This document shows positions 8,133-16,735 of a stretch of 64,000 nucleotides of DNA, piece by piece. Under the pieces are notes generated by a model, which saw only the letters and a list, made by a program, of their open reading frames with translations, was not told the DNA's origin and made no database searches. The first letter of the stretch is position 1; each line of letters starts with the position of its first letter. The translations under genes were made by a program, and so were the position numbers. Source of the stretch: Clostridiales bacterium (GTDB lineage: Bacteria; Bacillota; Clostridia; Lachnospirales; Lachnospiraceae). The DNA is taken from positions 48,477-112,476 of the forward strand of contig JAQXKO010000018.1 of assembly GCA_029010495.1 (NCBI GenBank), in the 5' to 3' direction.

Positions 8133-8993
8133 TTACTGAACAGACAATGCTTCCTCTGCGGGGTTACCTGTTGGCTGCGGTACCGGTTCATTTGTCGGCT
8201 CAGGTGTAGGCTCTGCGGTCGGCTCTGCCGTTGGTTCAGCAGTAGGCTCAGCAGTAGGTTCTGCGGTCGGCTCTGCCGTTGGTTCTCCTGTCGGTTCTCC
8301 CGTAGGCCCTTCGGTCGGCTCTGCCGTCGGTTCTCCTGTCGGTTCTCCTGTCGGTTCTCCCGTAGGTTCTCCCGTAGGTTTACCGTCTTCTTCCCCCGGA
8401 GATGTAATTATCGGTGTAGGAATATTATTACCTGCCCCCTCTGTCGGAGTAACAGTGTACACCGGCACCTTTGTAGGTCTTACGCTGCCGCCGCCATTAC
8501 CTCCCCATACGGATTCGCCCACATTATTACCCGGAACTGTATATCCCGGAATAATTGTAACATTAAGCGACGCAGTAGATTTATCATAATTAACATATTT
8601 ATCAGGAGACTTTGTCGGCAGCGCCGCTACTCCGCCTCCCGGCTTCTGCATAACCGGAATGTTGCCGTTTTGTGAGCCCGTATTAAACTTATCCTCAGTG
8701 TCTCCCTTTGTAAATACCGCTACGCTTACAAGTATCGTGGCAGCAAAAGCAATGAATATTATCGAAAAAACAATAAGCCCTCTGGTGGAAAAAAATCCCT
8801 CAGAAAAAAAAGCTCCTTCATCGTCATCATCAAGGTCATTCAGTTCGTCTTCATCATATTCATCATATTCTGAAGAATCATCAAATAAGTCAAAATCATC
8901 CAGTATATCCGACTTGTCAAAATCATCAAAATCATCCAAATCCCCGGAATCATTTCTGTCGGCATTTCTGTTGATTTCCCTGTTCCTTGGCAC
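8133..8993 (-). CDS. Single-pass membrane protein with acidic head and GEPT/AEPT repeat tail
   Basis: Function unknown. The 286-residue protein has three parts. A cytosolic head of about 70 residues is very rich in Asp and Glu (DLDDFDDFDKSDILDDFDLF). One membrane segment follows (about 73-95, LIVFSIIFIAFAATILVSVA). The extracytoplasmic tail ends in some 17 four-residue units of the form GEPT or AEPT (about 206-275). Such Pro-Thr spacers are typical of Gram-positive surface proteins that cross the wall. No enzymatic domain is evident. The ATG at 8993 follows AGGAGGCATAGT. It lies between the trigger-factor-like gene and nfeD. Confidence 0.85.
   Translation of the reverse strand: MPRNREINRNADRNDSGDLDDFDDFDKSDILDDFDLFDDSSEYDEYDEDELNDLDDDDEGAFFSEGFFSTRGLIVFSIIFIAFAATILVSVAVFTKGDTEDKFNTGSQNGNIPVMQKPGGGVAALPTKSPDKYVNYDKSTASLNVTIIPGYTVPGNNVGESVWGGNGGGSVRPTKVPVYTVTPTEGAGNNIPTPIITSPGEEDGKPTGEPTGEPTGEPTGEPTAEPTEGPTGEPTGEPTAEPTAEPTAEPTAEPTAEPTAEPTPEPTNEPVPQPTGNPAEEALSVQ
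8169..8378 (-). repeat. 12-bp tandem repeat encoding (G/A)EPT
   Basis: Around 17 imperfect 12-bp units, such as GGTTCTGCCGTC and GGTTCTCCTGTC on the plus strand, run in frame. GEPT units group at the upstream part and AEPT units at the downstream part, as expected from local duplications. Copy number is likely variable between strains. Confidence 0.9.
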
Positions 8994-9088
8994 TATACTA
9001 TGCCTCCTTAATTTTATAAATTCAAAACCATTTTACCATAAATGTATGATAAATTCAATATATTAGTTCTTAACTCTTCATTAATCTG

Positions 9089-10399
9089 TTACCTGGCATT
9101 GCCCTTTGCATTTTTTATAACAAATTCAATCGCATAGTCATAAAGCATGCTTTCTTCGACGGAATCCCTGCCGTAATACTCAATGAAAGCCTCTTTATCA
9201 TCATAATCATATTCCTGAAGGTATTTAGCCATATACTCATCATATTTTTCAGGTGAAATTTCAAGCTTTTCAACCTTCACAATTTCTTTAAGCACAAGCT
9301 GTTCTTTCACAAGCTCAACCATCGTCTCTCTCAGTTTTTTCTTGAATTCATCAACATTTAATGAATAAAACTGCTGCACGTAATCTTCCATCGAAAGTTC
9401 AAAATGCTTTGCGCCGCTTTCATATGTCTGATACATCGTATCATAGTATTCGTCTACCATTTTATCGATATTTTTAAAGGTAGAATTCCTGATAATCTGT
9501 GTTGTGAGGTCCTTTATTATCTGAGCCTCCTTAGCTTCATTTTTTGTATCGAGAAGTTCCTGCCTGATATAATCCTCAAACGCAGCCGCCTCCGTGCATT
9601 TACCGTCCGTAACATTTTTTACAAATTCATCATTGACCTCAGGGACATTCTTTTCGGAAACATAATTAAGCTTAACCTCGAAATTTATTTCCCTGCCGGC
9701 AATATTTTCAAGGTTTTTAATTCCCTTATAATCCTTCGGTATAACAGCTACGACCGTTATTGTTTCACCAATAATTTTATCGGTAATTGCATTCTCAAAT
9801 TCAACAAATTCTCCTGTGCCTATTGAAAAATTACCCGTTCCCTCTTCGACAAGCCTGCCTTCATAATTAGCTTTATAGGTACAATTGACAATATCGCCGT
9901 TCTTTGTTTTTGTACCGTTTCTGTCCTCGAGTTTTTTGTAGGTTGTTTTAGCATCTACAATGCTTTTTATTTTTTCCTCCACCTCAGCATCGGTTACCGT
10001 CACTTCGACATACGAATATTCAAGTCCCTTATATTGTCCGAGAATAACCTTTGTATCATTTCTGTTGATAAGATATCTTATGCCGAAGGCCAGCAGCACT
10101 GCTGCAATCACTCCCGCAATAATTAATATTTTTTTATTTAATGGCTTTTTACTGCTCTTGGTTTCTTTGTCATCTGTTTTTTCGGCTTTGGACCTGTCAT
10201 TTATTTTATCTTCTGAGGAATTACGGTCTCCTGAATCATTTTCGGTATGCTTCCGTAAGTCTTTATCGGTCACGTCGTCATTATCCGTATCTGCAAAGGC
10301 TCCGTTTAATGCCTCATCCGCCTGTGACATATTTCCCTCTAAAACCTTTTCCGAGGCCTCATTCTCTCTGGTAATATCACTTTTAATATTATCGTCCAT
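9089..10399 (-). CDS. Membrane-anchored trigger-factor-like peptidyl-prolyl isomerase
   Basis: The 436-residue protein has a highly charged cytosolic region (1-88), one membrane segment (about 90-112, ILIIAGVIAAVLLAFGI) and an extracytoplasmic part. An FKBP-type domain as in trigger factor runs about 165-246 (NGDIVNCTYKANYEG, FVEFENAITDKIIGE). A helical trigger-factor/SurA-like C-terminus includes VPEVNDEFVKNV. No ribosome-binding domain is present, so it is better seen as an extracytoplasmic folding factor than as trigger factor itself. I chose the ATG at 10399 because AGGAG lies just before it; the ATG at 10411 has no ribosome site. Confidence 0.82.
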   Translation of the reverse strand: MDDNIKSDITRENEASEKVLEGNMSQADEALNGAFADTDNDDVTDKDLRKHTENDSGDRNSSEDKINDRSKAEKTDDKETKSSKKPLNKKILIIAGVIAAVLLAFGIRYLINRNDTKVILGQYKGLEYSYVEVTVTDAEVEEKIKSIVDAKTTYKKLEDRNGTKTKNGDIVNCTYKANYEGRLVEEGTGNFSIGTGEFVEFENAITDKIIGETITVVAVIPKDYKGIKNLENIAGREINFEVKLNYVSEKNVPEVNDEFVKNVTDGKCTEAAAFEDYIRQELLDTKNEAKEAQIIKDLTTQIIRNSTFKNIDKMVDEYYDTMYQTYESGAKHFELSMEDYVQQFYSLNVDEFKKKLRETMVELVKEQLVLKEIVKVEKLEISPEKYDEYMAKYLQEYDYDDKEAFIEYYGRDSVEESMLYDYAIEFVIKNAKGNAR

Positions 10400-10418
10400 A
10401 TTTCTCCTCATAATTTAC

Positions 10419-10448
10419 TTTGGGAGAGAATCAACCGTTCTCTCCCAA
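10419..10448. other. Perfect 12-bp intercistronic hairpin without U-tract on the coding strand
   Basis: TTTGGGAGAGAA and TTCTCTCCCAAA pair perfectly around a seven-base loop. On the minus strand it is followed by GTAAATT rather than a U-run, so classical termination of the isomerase transcript looks poor. The 3' base of the stem lies only about 20 nt before the trigger-factor-like start codon. It could be an mRNA processing or stability element, or an inefficient terminator. Confidence 0.6.
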
Positions 10449-10501
10449 AATATTCTAATACTAAATTATTGCTCAAGCCTTACGCCGGCCGGTCAAAACA
10501 A

Positions 10502-11983
10502 TTAAGCAAACGGATTCTCTGATTTATAGAGCATTCCCTTTGGCTGGTTGAAGGACACCTCTTCAACGCCAAGATATTTAAATAATCCAAACAGCGTCTT
10601 TCCGAAATGACCGAATGCCACAGCACCGTGATGAGGATAATTTCTCTCGATAAGAACATGTCTGTAGAAACGTCCCATTTCAGGAATTGCAAATACGCCG
10701 ATTGCACCAAATGAGCATGTTGCAACAGGCAGCACCTCGCCCTGAGCCACATAAGCGCGAATCTTTGCATCTGATGTTGACTGAAGTCTGAAGAATGTAA
10801 TGTTACCGGGAGCGATATCGCCCTCAAGTGTTCCGTTTGTCACCTCAACAGGAAGGTTTCTGGCCATAATCTTCTGATTACGCATCTCACAGCATGAAAG
10901 CTTACTGCTTGCCGTGTTACCGCAGTGGAATGCCATAAATGTGTCCTTATGCGTATAAGGATACTTTCCTTCAATAGACTCCTTATACATATCCTCAGGA
11001 ACTGAGTTGTTAATATCAAGAAGTGTTACGATATCATCACTGATTACCGTACCGATATACTCTGATAATGCGCCGTAAATATCAACCTCACATGATACCG
11101 GAATACCCTGTGATGTAAGACGGCTGTTTACATAACATGGCACGCATTTAAACTGTGTCTGGAATGCAGGCCAGCACTTTCCGGCAATGCAAACAAACTT
11201 TGAAGCGCCCTTATGAGCCTCAACCCAATCCTTTAACGTAAGCTCGTACTGAGCGAGTCTTGATAGAATTTCAGGCTTCTTGTTGCCGTTGCCAAGCTCC
11301 TTGGCCATATCTTCAACCACTTCAGGAATACGAGGATCATTTTCATGTTTATTAAAGCTTTCAAAAAGATCAAGCTCTGAATTTTCCTCAATTTCAATGC
11401 CGAGATTGTAAAGCTGCTTAATAGGAGCATTGCAGGCAAGGAAATTTGTAGGTCTTGGGCCAAAGGATATAATCTTTAAGTTTTTGATTGCATATACGGC
11501 TCTTGCGATAGGAACGAATTCCTTAATCATGTCTGCACATTCCTCTGCAGTACCTACAGGATACTCGGGAATATATGCCTTGATGTTTCTTAACGCCATG
11601 TTATATGAAGCATTAAGAACTCCGCAATAAGCATCTCCTCTGCCGTCAAGAAGATCAACCTTGCTCTCCTCTGCAGCAGCGCAAATCATTGCAGGACCGT
11701 CAAATTTCTGGATAAGCATTGTCTCAGAAATTTCAGGTCCGAAGTTTCCGAGGAATACGCAGAGTGCATTACACTCATTGGCCTTTAAATCCTCGATAGC
11801 CTGCATGGCCTGTACTTCACTTTCAACTATACAAATAGGACATTCATAAATATCAGTCTCATCATATTTGTTCTTATAAGCTTCTACAAGTGCTTTTCTT
11901 CTGTTTACGGAAAGGCTCTCGGGAAAACAGTCTCTGCTGACTGCAACGATACCAATTTTCGCCTTTGGTGTGTTATTCATCAT
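10502..11983 (-). CDS. L-fucose/L-arabinose isomerase superfamily protein
   Basis: These Mn-dependent enzymes convert aldoses and ketoses in the cytosol. The 493-residue protein shows the FucI/AraA-type organisation. The N-terminal domain contains KIGIVAVSRDCFPESL, and ALCVFLGNFGPE resembles the substrate-loop region. The conserved middle contains EVDIYGALSEYIG and the C-terminus contains MGRFYRHVLIERNYPHHGAVAFGH. It is shorter than classical FucI (about 590), closer to unassigned isomerase-like members. It has no sugar operon neighbours, so the substrate cannot be inferred. It has its own strong promoter (12031-12059) and GGAGG ten bases before the first of two ATGs. Confidence 0.8.
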   Translation of the reverse strand: MMNNTPKAKIGIVAVSRDCFPESLSVNRRKALVEAYKNKYDETDIYECPICIVESEVQAMQAIEDLKANECNALCVFLGNFGPEISETMLIQKFDGPAMICAAAEESKVDLLDGRGDAYCGVLNASYNMALRNIKAYIPEYPVGTAEECADMIKEFVPIARAVYAIKNLKIISFGPRPTNFLACNAPIKQLYNLGIEIEENSELDLFESFNKHENDPRIPEVVEDMAKELGNGNKKPEILSRLAQYELTLKDWVEAHKGASKFVCIAGKCWPAFQTQFKCVPCYVNSRLTSQGIPVSCEVDIYGALSEYIGTVISDDIVTLLDINNSVPEDMYKESIEGKYPYTHKDTFMAFHCGNTASSKLSCCEMRNQKIMARNLPVEVTNGTLEGDIAPGNITFFRLQSTSDAKIRAYVAQGEVLPVATCSFGAIGVFAIPEMGRFYRHVLIERNYPHHGAVAFGHFGKTLFGLFKYLGVEEVSFNQPKGMLYKSENPFA

Positions 11984-12007
11984 ATAAAAAATACCTCCAA
12001 GTAATAA

Positions 12008-12059
12008 TAACTATATATATAGTTAAAAATATTATAAGGCATTGCCGCAATTAAGTCAA
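12008..12059 (-). promoter_or_regulatory. Isomerase promoter with 18-bp palindrome at the start site
   Basis: TTGACT (12054-12059) and TATAAT (12031-12036) are 17 bp apart. A perfect palindrome TAACTATATATATAGTTA (12008-12025) covers the expected transcription start and first bases. It could be an operator or a 5' stem-loop. Confidence 0.75.
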
Positions 12060-12110
12060 TTACAACAATGCCTCAACTAAATGTTTACTTAAACAATAAT
12101 TTTATTTTAC

Positions 12111-12974
12111 CTATTTTGTGACAAAAATCTGTGCCAGAGGTGAATTTTTATCAAGAATAAGTGTCTTGTTTTCACCCTTAAGCGATGCCTTTGCCGCATC
12201 AAGGGAACGTACAAATGAATAGAATTCTGCCTTGCCTGCGTCTGAATATGCTTCCTTAAGTGTATTCATGTATTCTGCCTCGCCCTCGGCAATTATTTTT
12301 TCAGCCTGAGCATTTGCGTTTGAAATCATGATTGATACATCTTTATCGGTATTATTCTTGATAATCTGTGACTCGGATGCACCCTCGGCAGTATATGTTG
12401 CAGCAATCTGGTTTCTCTCTGAAATCATACGCTCGTATACCGCATCCTTATTGTCGCTCGGAAGGTCAAGTCTCTTTGTTTCTACCGACACAAGTTCTAT
12501 ACCGTACTGGTCAATTGAAGAACCGATACCCTTCATGATATTATCATTGAGCATACCGTCCCTTGCCATAATAACCTCGCTCTGTGTCATTTTGCCGATT
12601 ACATTTTTCATGGAATTATATACTGCCGTATTAATACGCGCTTCGGCATTTATTACCGAGCAGTTGAGATTCTTTGCAAACTTTAACGGCTCAGTAACAT
12701 GCCAGAGAACATATATATCCGTCACCATTGTTTTTTTATCCATAGTGATAACATCTGACGGAGCAATGTCATATAACTGGATATTTTTCGGAATGGCGTC
12801 AGCCTTTTCAATAAACGGTATCTTAAAAGCAATACCTGATTCAGTTTCCACTCGTTCAATCTTTCCGAAACGTCTGATAAGCTTATATTCATCATCATAT
12901 GTAATTGTAAAGGAGCCCAATATTCCAATAAGCACAATCACTGCAGCAATTCCGATTATTACACTTTTTTTCAT
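12111..12974 (-). CDS. hflC: HflC-like SPFH protein
   Basis: HflC forms with HflK a membrane cage around the FtsH protease and limits its access to membrane substrates. The 287-residue protein has a signal-anchor at 5-25 (IIGIAAVIVLIGILGSFTI), the SPFH domain starting YDDEYKLIRRFGKIERV, and a C-terminal helical part (ANAQAEKIIAEGEAEYMNTL). Its stop is followed by a separate transcription unit. It starts 12 nt after the hflK stop with AAGGAGGG, so the pair is translated from one message. No ftsH gene is in the window. Confidence 0.92.
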   Translation of the reverse strand: MKKSVIIGIAAVIVLIGILGSFTITYDDEYKLIRRFGKIERVETESGIAFKIPFIEKADAIPKNIQLYDIAPSDVITMDKKTMVTDIYVLWHVTEPLKFAKNLNCSVINAEARINTAVYNSMKNVIGKMTQSEVIMARDGMLNDNIMKGIGSSIDQYGIELVSVETKRLDLPSDNKDAVYERMISERNQIAATYTAEGASESQIIKNNTDKDVSIMISNANAQAEKIIAEGEAEYMNTLKEAYSDAGKAEFYSFVRSLDAAKASLKGENKTLILDKNSPLAQIFVTK

Positions 12975-12986
12975 GATTGTCCCTCC

Positions 12987-13967
12987 TTATTCACCTTTTG
13001 TTTCGTTGTTATTTTCAATAACTGATTTTGAGAATGATTCGAGCGGCAGAAGCTTCTGTATATTGCCGTCACCACTGTCGATTACAACCGTAAGTCCCGG
13101 AAGAACCTCTTCCAGAGTCTCATAAAACATACGCTGCTTTGTAACCTCAGGAAACTTTATGTACTGCTCATACATGGCATTAAATCTGGCCACCTGACCC
13201 TTTGCCTCGTTAATTCTTTTTTCCTTCTGTGCCTCGGCGCTTCTGATAATTTTATCAACATTTGCCGATGCGGCAGGAATCTGCTCATTTTTATATTTAT
13301 TGGCATTATTAAGCGCCGTTTCCTTGCCCTGCTTTGCAGTTTCAACAGCCTTAAAGGCCGCAATTACCTGACTTGTAGGCGGTTCAGCATCCTGCATGGT
13401 AATATTGACAAGATAAATACCCAGATCCTGTTCCTCAAGCTTTGACGAAATCATTGTTTTGATTTTAGACTGAATTTCGGACTTTCCGGTAGTAAGAACC
13501 TCATCAACAGTTGTGCTTCCGATAACGGTCCTGATACAGCCCTGCGAAATATTCTTAAGAATCTCGACAGGATTTACCGAGTTGTAAAGTGCCTTGATAG
13601 GATCGGACACCTGATATTCAATAAAAAAGTCTACATTAATAAAGTTATAGTCAGAGGTAATCATAAGTGATTCATTTTCAATGCTGGCATTTGTCTGCTG
13701 ATTGTAGCCCATTGCAAAGCCCTGGATGGTTGTGTCAACCTTTTTTACTCTCTGAATATAAGGAATCTTAAAATGAAGTCCCGATTCCGATACGGTCGCA
13801 GCATTACCGAAGGTAAGAAGAACCGCCTGCTCCTGCTCCTTAACCGTATAAAATGATTGAAAAACAGTAATAACTATGAATAAGACAATCACTCCTATAA
13901 TTATACCCTTTTTAATCTTTTCATTCGGTACACGGGGCATATCATAAATATTGTTGTTTTTTGCCAT
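12987..13967 (-). CDS. hflK: HflK-like SPFH protein
   Basis: This is the partner of HflC. The 326-residue protein has a short cytosolic tail, a membrane anchor at about 20-42 (GIIIGVIVLFIVITVFQSF) and an SPFH domain (TVKEQEQAVLLTFGNAATV onward). A charged helical section around 215-270 (KYKNEQIPAASANVDKIIRS) follows, then GQVARFNAMYEQYIKFPEVT, which is characteristic of HflK. The ATG at 13967 has AAGGAGGAAAAT upstream. Transcription starts at the promoter at 14030-14058. Confidence 0.93.
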   Translation of the reverse strand: MAKNNNIYDMPRVPNEKIKKGIIIGVIVLFIVITVFQSFYTVKEQEQAVLLTFGNAATVSESGLHFKIPYIQRVKKVDTTIQGFAMGYNQQTNASIENESLMITSDYNFINVDFFIEYQVSDPIKALYNSVNPVEILKNISQGCIRTVIGSTTVDEVLTTGKSEIQSKIKTMISSKLEEQDLGIYLVNITMQDAEPPTSQVIAAFKAVETAKQGKETALNNANKYKNEQIPAASANVDKIIRSAEAQKEKRINEAKGQVARFNAMYEQYIKFPEVTKQRMFYETLEEVLPGLTVVIDSGDGNIQKLLPLESFSKSVIENNNETKGE

Positions 13968-13993
13968 TATTTTCCTCCTTAGCTAATCAAATC

Positions 13994-14058
13994 CCGGATA
14001 TAATCCGGCTTTTAAATAATTTACCGAACATTATATCAGAGCGGATTTACAAATACAA
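13994..14058 (-). promoter_or_regulatory. hflK-hflC promoter and leader hairpin
   Basis: TTGTAT (14053-14058) and TATAAT (14030-14035) are 17 bp apart. In the leader, CCGGAT-TAT-ATCCGG forms a small hairpin (about 13994-14008) just before the ribosome site. Confidence 0.7.
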
Positions 14059-14094
14059 TCCGGTTGATAACGTATTAAAAAAAGATTAATAAAA

Positions 14095-14304
14095 TCACTT
14101 ATTTTTTTTAATATCATTGACCGTAAATGTGGTTCCGTCCGGTCTTTCAAACGTTAGTCCGTCAAGCTGTGTCTTAACATTCTTTTTAAATATCTCAATG
14201 TATTTTTGACGGAGCATGGTCTGCTCTTCCTTTTCAGCCTCTGTCAGTCCCTCGTTTTTAGACTTATTATAAAGCTCATTTATTCTTTTAATCATCTCTT
14301 CCAT
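14095..14304 (-). CDS. Small UPF0291/DUF896 protein
   Basis: The 69-residue protein matches the YnzC-type family (DUF896): INELYNKSKNEGLTEAEKEE, then MLRQKYIEIFKKNVKTQLDG. These are short two-helix cytosolic proteins of unclear role; the B. subtilis homologue is in the SOS regulon. The ATG at 14304 overlaps the last 17 bp of the EamA gene and is preceded by AAAGGAG, implying translational coupling at the end of the trkA-trkH-eamA series. Confidence 0.92.
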   Translation of the reverse strand: MEEMIKRINELYNKSKNEGLTEAEKEEQTMLRQKYIEIFKKNVKTQLDGLTFERPDGTTFTVNDIKKNK

Positions 14305-15241
14305 CCTGTGTTACTCCTTTTCTCATGCCTGCAAACGGTATCTGTGCGAAAACTATCGCAATAAATATCAGAAAGCATCCAAACAGCTCCCTGCCGCTTA
14401 ATATTTCATTTAACAAAATACTTCCTGCGAGTACGGAAAATACCGACTCAAGACTCATAATAAGTGAAGCGATTGTAGGATTAAGACCGTTTTGCGCAAT
14501 AATCTGAAGAGTGTATGCTATTCCGCACGAAAGCACACCCGCATACAGAAGTGCTATCCATGCACCGGCATTCATAAATAAAGCAAGCCAGTTTCTAAAT
14601 CCTCCCATTGTGTAAAACACATCTACGACAAGCATCGGAATCATACCGATAAGTCCTGCCGTCAAAAATTGAAGACACGATAATCTTACACCGTCGCAAA
14701 GAGGCGAAAAACGGTCAACAGCCATTATCTGCAGAGCATAGCCTACCGCACTCATAAGCAGAAGTATATCGCCTGCTTTCAAAGCAAAGGAATCCTGCAC
14801 ACACAAAAAATAAAGACCTGCCACAGCTATTCCCACTGACACCCAGGCATTTAATCCGCATTTTCTTTTAAAAAAGAAACCAAAAACGGGAACCAGCAGT
14901 ATATAACAGGAGGACAGGAAGCCTGCCTTACCTGCCTCTGTACCGCTTGTAATTCCAAGCTGCTGAAGTGTTGTTGCAATAAACAAAAGCACTCCGCAGC
15001 AGAAGCCTCCGGTATAAAGATTTTTCTTATCCTGCCTTGTGACAGGTTTTTTGGACACGCCGAGTGTGTCAAAAAATATTATTGCAGGCACAAGGAATAT
15101 CGCTCCTATTAAGCACCGCAATCCGTTAAATGTAAACGCTCCCAGCCTGTCACCGCCGGTGCTCTGAGCCACAAAGGCAACACCCCAGATAAACGCAGTA
15201 ATGACAAGCAGAAGCGAATTTCTAATCTGTTTACTATTCAT
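14288..15241 (-). CDS. EamA/DMT-family transporter
   Basis: The 317-residue integral membrane protein has about ten hydrophobic segments arranged as two EamA repeats. The first starts LLLVITAFIWGVAFVAQSTG with GLRCLIGAIFLVPA. The second contains LNPTIASLIMSLESVFSVLAG, the conserved duplicate signature. DMT transporters move metabolites or amino acids, usually outward; the substrate cannot be assigned. It begins 6 nt after the trkH stop and overlaps the DUF896 gene. Confidence 0.93.
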   Translation of the reverse strand: MNSKQIRNSLLLVITAFIWGVAFVAQSTGGDRLGAFTFNGLRCLIGAIFLVPAIIFFDTLGVSKKPVTRQDKKNLYTGGFCCGVLLFIATTLQQLGITSGTEAGKAGFLSSCYILLVPVFGFFFKRKCGLNAWVSVGIAVAGLYFLCVQDSFALKAGDILLLMSAVGYALQIMAVDRFSPLCDGVRLSCLQFLTAGLIGMIPMLVVDVFYTMGGFRNWLALFMNAGAWIALLYAGVLSCGIAYTLQIIAQNGLNPTIASLIMSLESVFSVLAGSILLNEILSGRELFGCFLIFIAIVFAQIPFAGMRKGVTQDGRDD

Positions 15242-15247
15242 AATGAT

Positions 15248-16699
15248 TTATTTTCTTTTCCATGTATTTTTTGATAAAAGTATAAGAATAGGGAATATCT
15301 CAAGACGTCCCGCCAGCATATCCACGATAAGAACAATCTTTGACAATATACTGTAATGAGCAAAATTACATGTCGGTCCTACGCCCTCAAAGCCGGGACC
15401 TATATTATTAAAGCAGGCCACTACCGCAGAAAAATTTGTGGCAATCGAAAAATTATCGAGCGACACAATCATATAGCTTACAAATATTATGAGTATATAA
15501 GCTGCAAAATATGCCTGCGTATTCAAAACAATTTTATCATCTATTCTTTTCCCGTTGTTCTGAATGGTCTGGACGTGATTTGGATTTAATACCTGGCGTA
15601 CATTTCTTCTGAAGCTCTTGACAAGAATCAAAAGTCGTCCGACCTTAAGTCCTCCGCCCGTACTGCCCGCACAGGCACCGAGAAACATCAGACTGTAAAG
15701 AATGGCCTTTGAAAAGCTTGGCCACAAATCAAAATCAGTAGTGGCAAAGCCGGTCGTCGTGATAATTGTTACAACCTGGAAGGCCGAATAACGCAGTGTT
15801 TCCCCTATGCTCGAGTACAAACCTCTAATATTCCATGCTATTGCCAGAGTCGCACATATTACGATTCCGAGATATGCCCTGAGCTCCTCATCCTTAAAAA
15901 CAGCCTTAATCTGCTTTAATATAATCAGATAATAACAGCTGAAGTTTACACCGAACAGAAGCATAAAAACAGTAACCACGTTCTGAAGATACGGCGAATA
16001 ACCGGCTATACTGTCATTCTTTATGCCAAAGCCTCCCGTGCCGGCCGTTCCGAATGACGTGCAGACAGAATCAAACAGAGGCATACCGCCTGCAAGCAGG
16101 AAAAGTATGCACAAAACGGTAAGGCCGATGTATATATAATAAAGGATTTTTGCTGTTTCCTTAATGTGGGGCACAAGCTTGCCTACATCAGGTCCCGGGC
16201 TTTCGGCACGGAGAAGATGCATCGTAAAGCCTGCATTTTCCTTTGATGAAGACAATGCAAGAAGAAACACAAGTACACCCATGCCTCCTACCCAGTGCGT
16301 AAAGCTTCTCCAATAAAGTATGCCCTTTGAAAGACTCTCTATATCATTTAATATTGACGAACCGGTAGTCGTAAATCCGGAAACGGTTTCAAATAAAGCA
16401 TCAACAAAGCTTGGAATCGCACCTGATACCACAAACGGAATACATCCGATAAGACTCATGGCAATCCATGAAAGTCCGACGCACACAAAGCCATCCTTGG
16501 CATACATTATCTGTCTGGCATTGCGACACATTAACCCAATGACGGCTGACACGAAAACAGCCGCACCTATCCCGGTCAAAAAGCCGATAACCCCCTTTTT
16601 ATCACCGGTGGCAATGGCAATAATAAGCGCCTGAACCATAAGCACAGCTTCAATCATAAGAATCCTGGATATATATTTTCCAATCATTTTATAATTCAT
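15248..16699 (-). CDS. trkH: Trk/Ktr-type potassium transporter membrane subunit
   Basis: This is the potassium-conducting subunit of the Trk system. The 483-residue protein carries the four selectivity-filter-like loops: TVSGFTTTGSSIL, GTAGTGGFGIKND, TTTGFATTDFD and the last around FNNIGPGFEGVGP. GACAGSTGGGLKVGR marks the conserved inter-loop segment. VGGMGVLVFLLALSS after the first filter is also typical. It follows trkA by 36 nt in the same direction. Length matches TrkH of Clostridia. Confidence 0.95.
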   Translation of the reverse strand: MNYKMIGKYISRILMIEAVLMVQALIIAIATGDKKGVIGFLTGIGAAVFVSAVIGLMCRNARQIMYAKDGFVCVGLSWIAMSLIGCIPFVVSGAIPSFVDALFETVSGFTTTGSSILNDIESLSKGILYWRSFTHWVGGMGVLVFLLALSSSKENAGFTMHLLRAESPGPDVGKLVPHIKETAKILYYIYIGLTVLCILFLLAGGMPLFDSVCTSFGTAGTGGFGIKNDSIAGYSPYLQNVVTVFMLLFGVNFSCYYLIILKQIKAVFKDEELRAYLGIVICATLAIAWNIRGLYSSIGETLRYSAFQVVTIITTTGFATTDFDLWPSFSKAILYSLMFLGACAGSTGGGLKVGRLLILVKSFRRNVRQVLNPNHVQTIQNNGKRIDDKIVLNTQAYFAAYILIIFVSYMIVSLDNFSIATNFSAVVACFNNIGPGFEGVGPTCNFAHYSILSKIVLIVDMLAGRLEIFPILILLSKNTWKRK

Positions 16700-16735
16700 A
16701 ATATACTAACCCTGACAAGGCACCAGCCCTGAAAT

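Noticed and set aside
8169..8378. CRISPR-like repeat array
   Set aside because: The period is 12 bp without spacers and the units encode an in-frame peptide repeat.
8159..8675. Long plus-strand frame rich in Cys and Arg opposite the GEPT repeat
   Set aside because: It is the complement of the 12-bp repeat in the minus-strand gene, with no ribosome site or known domain.
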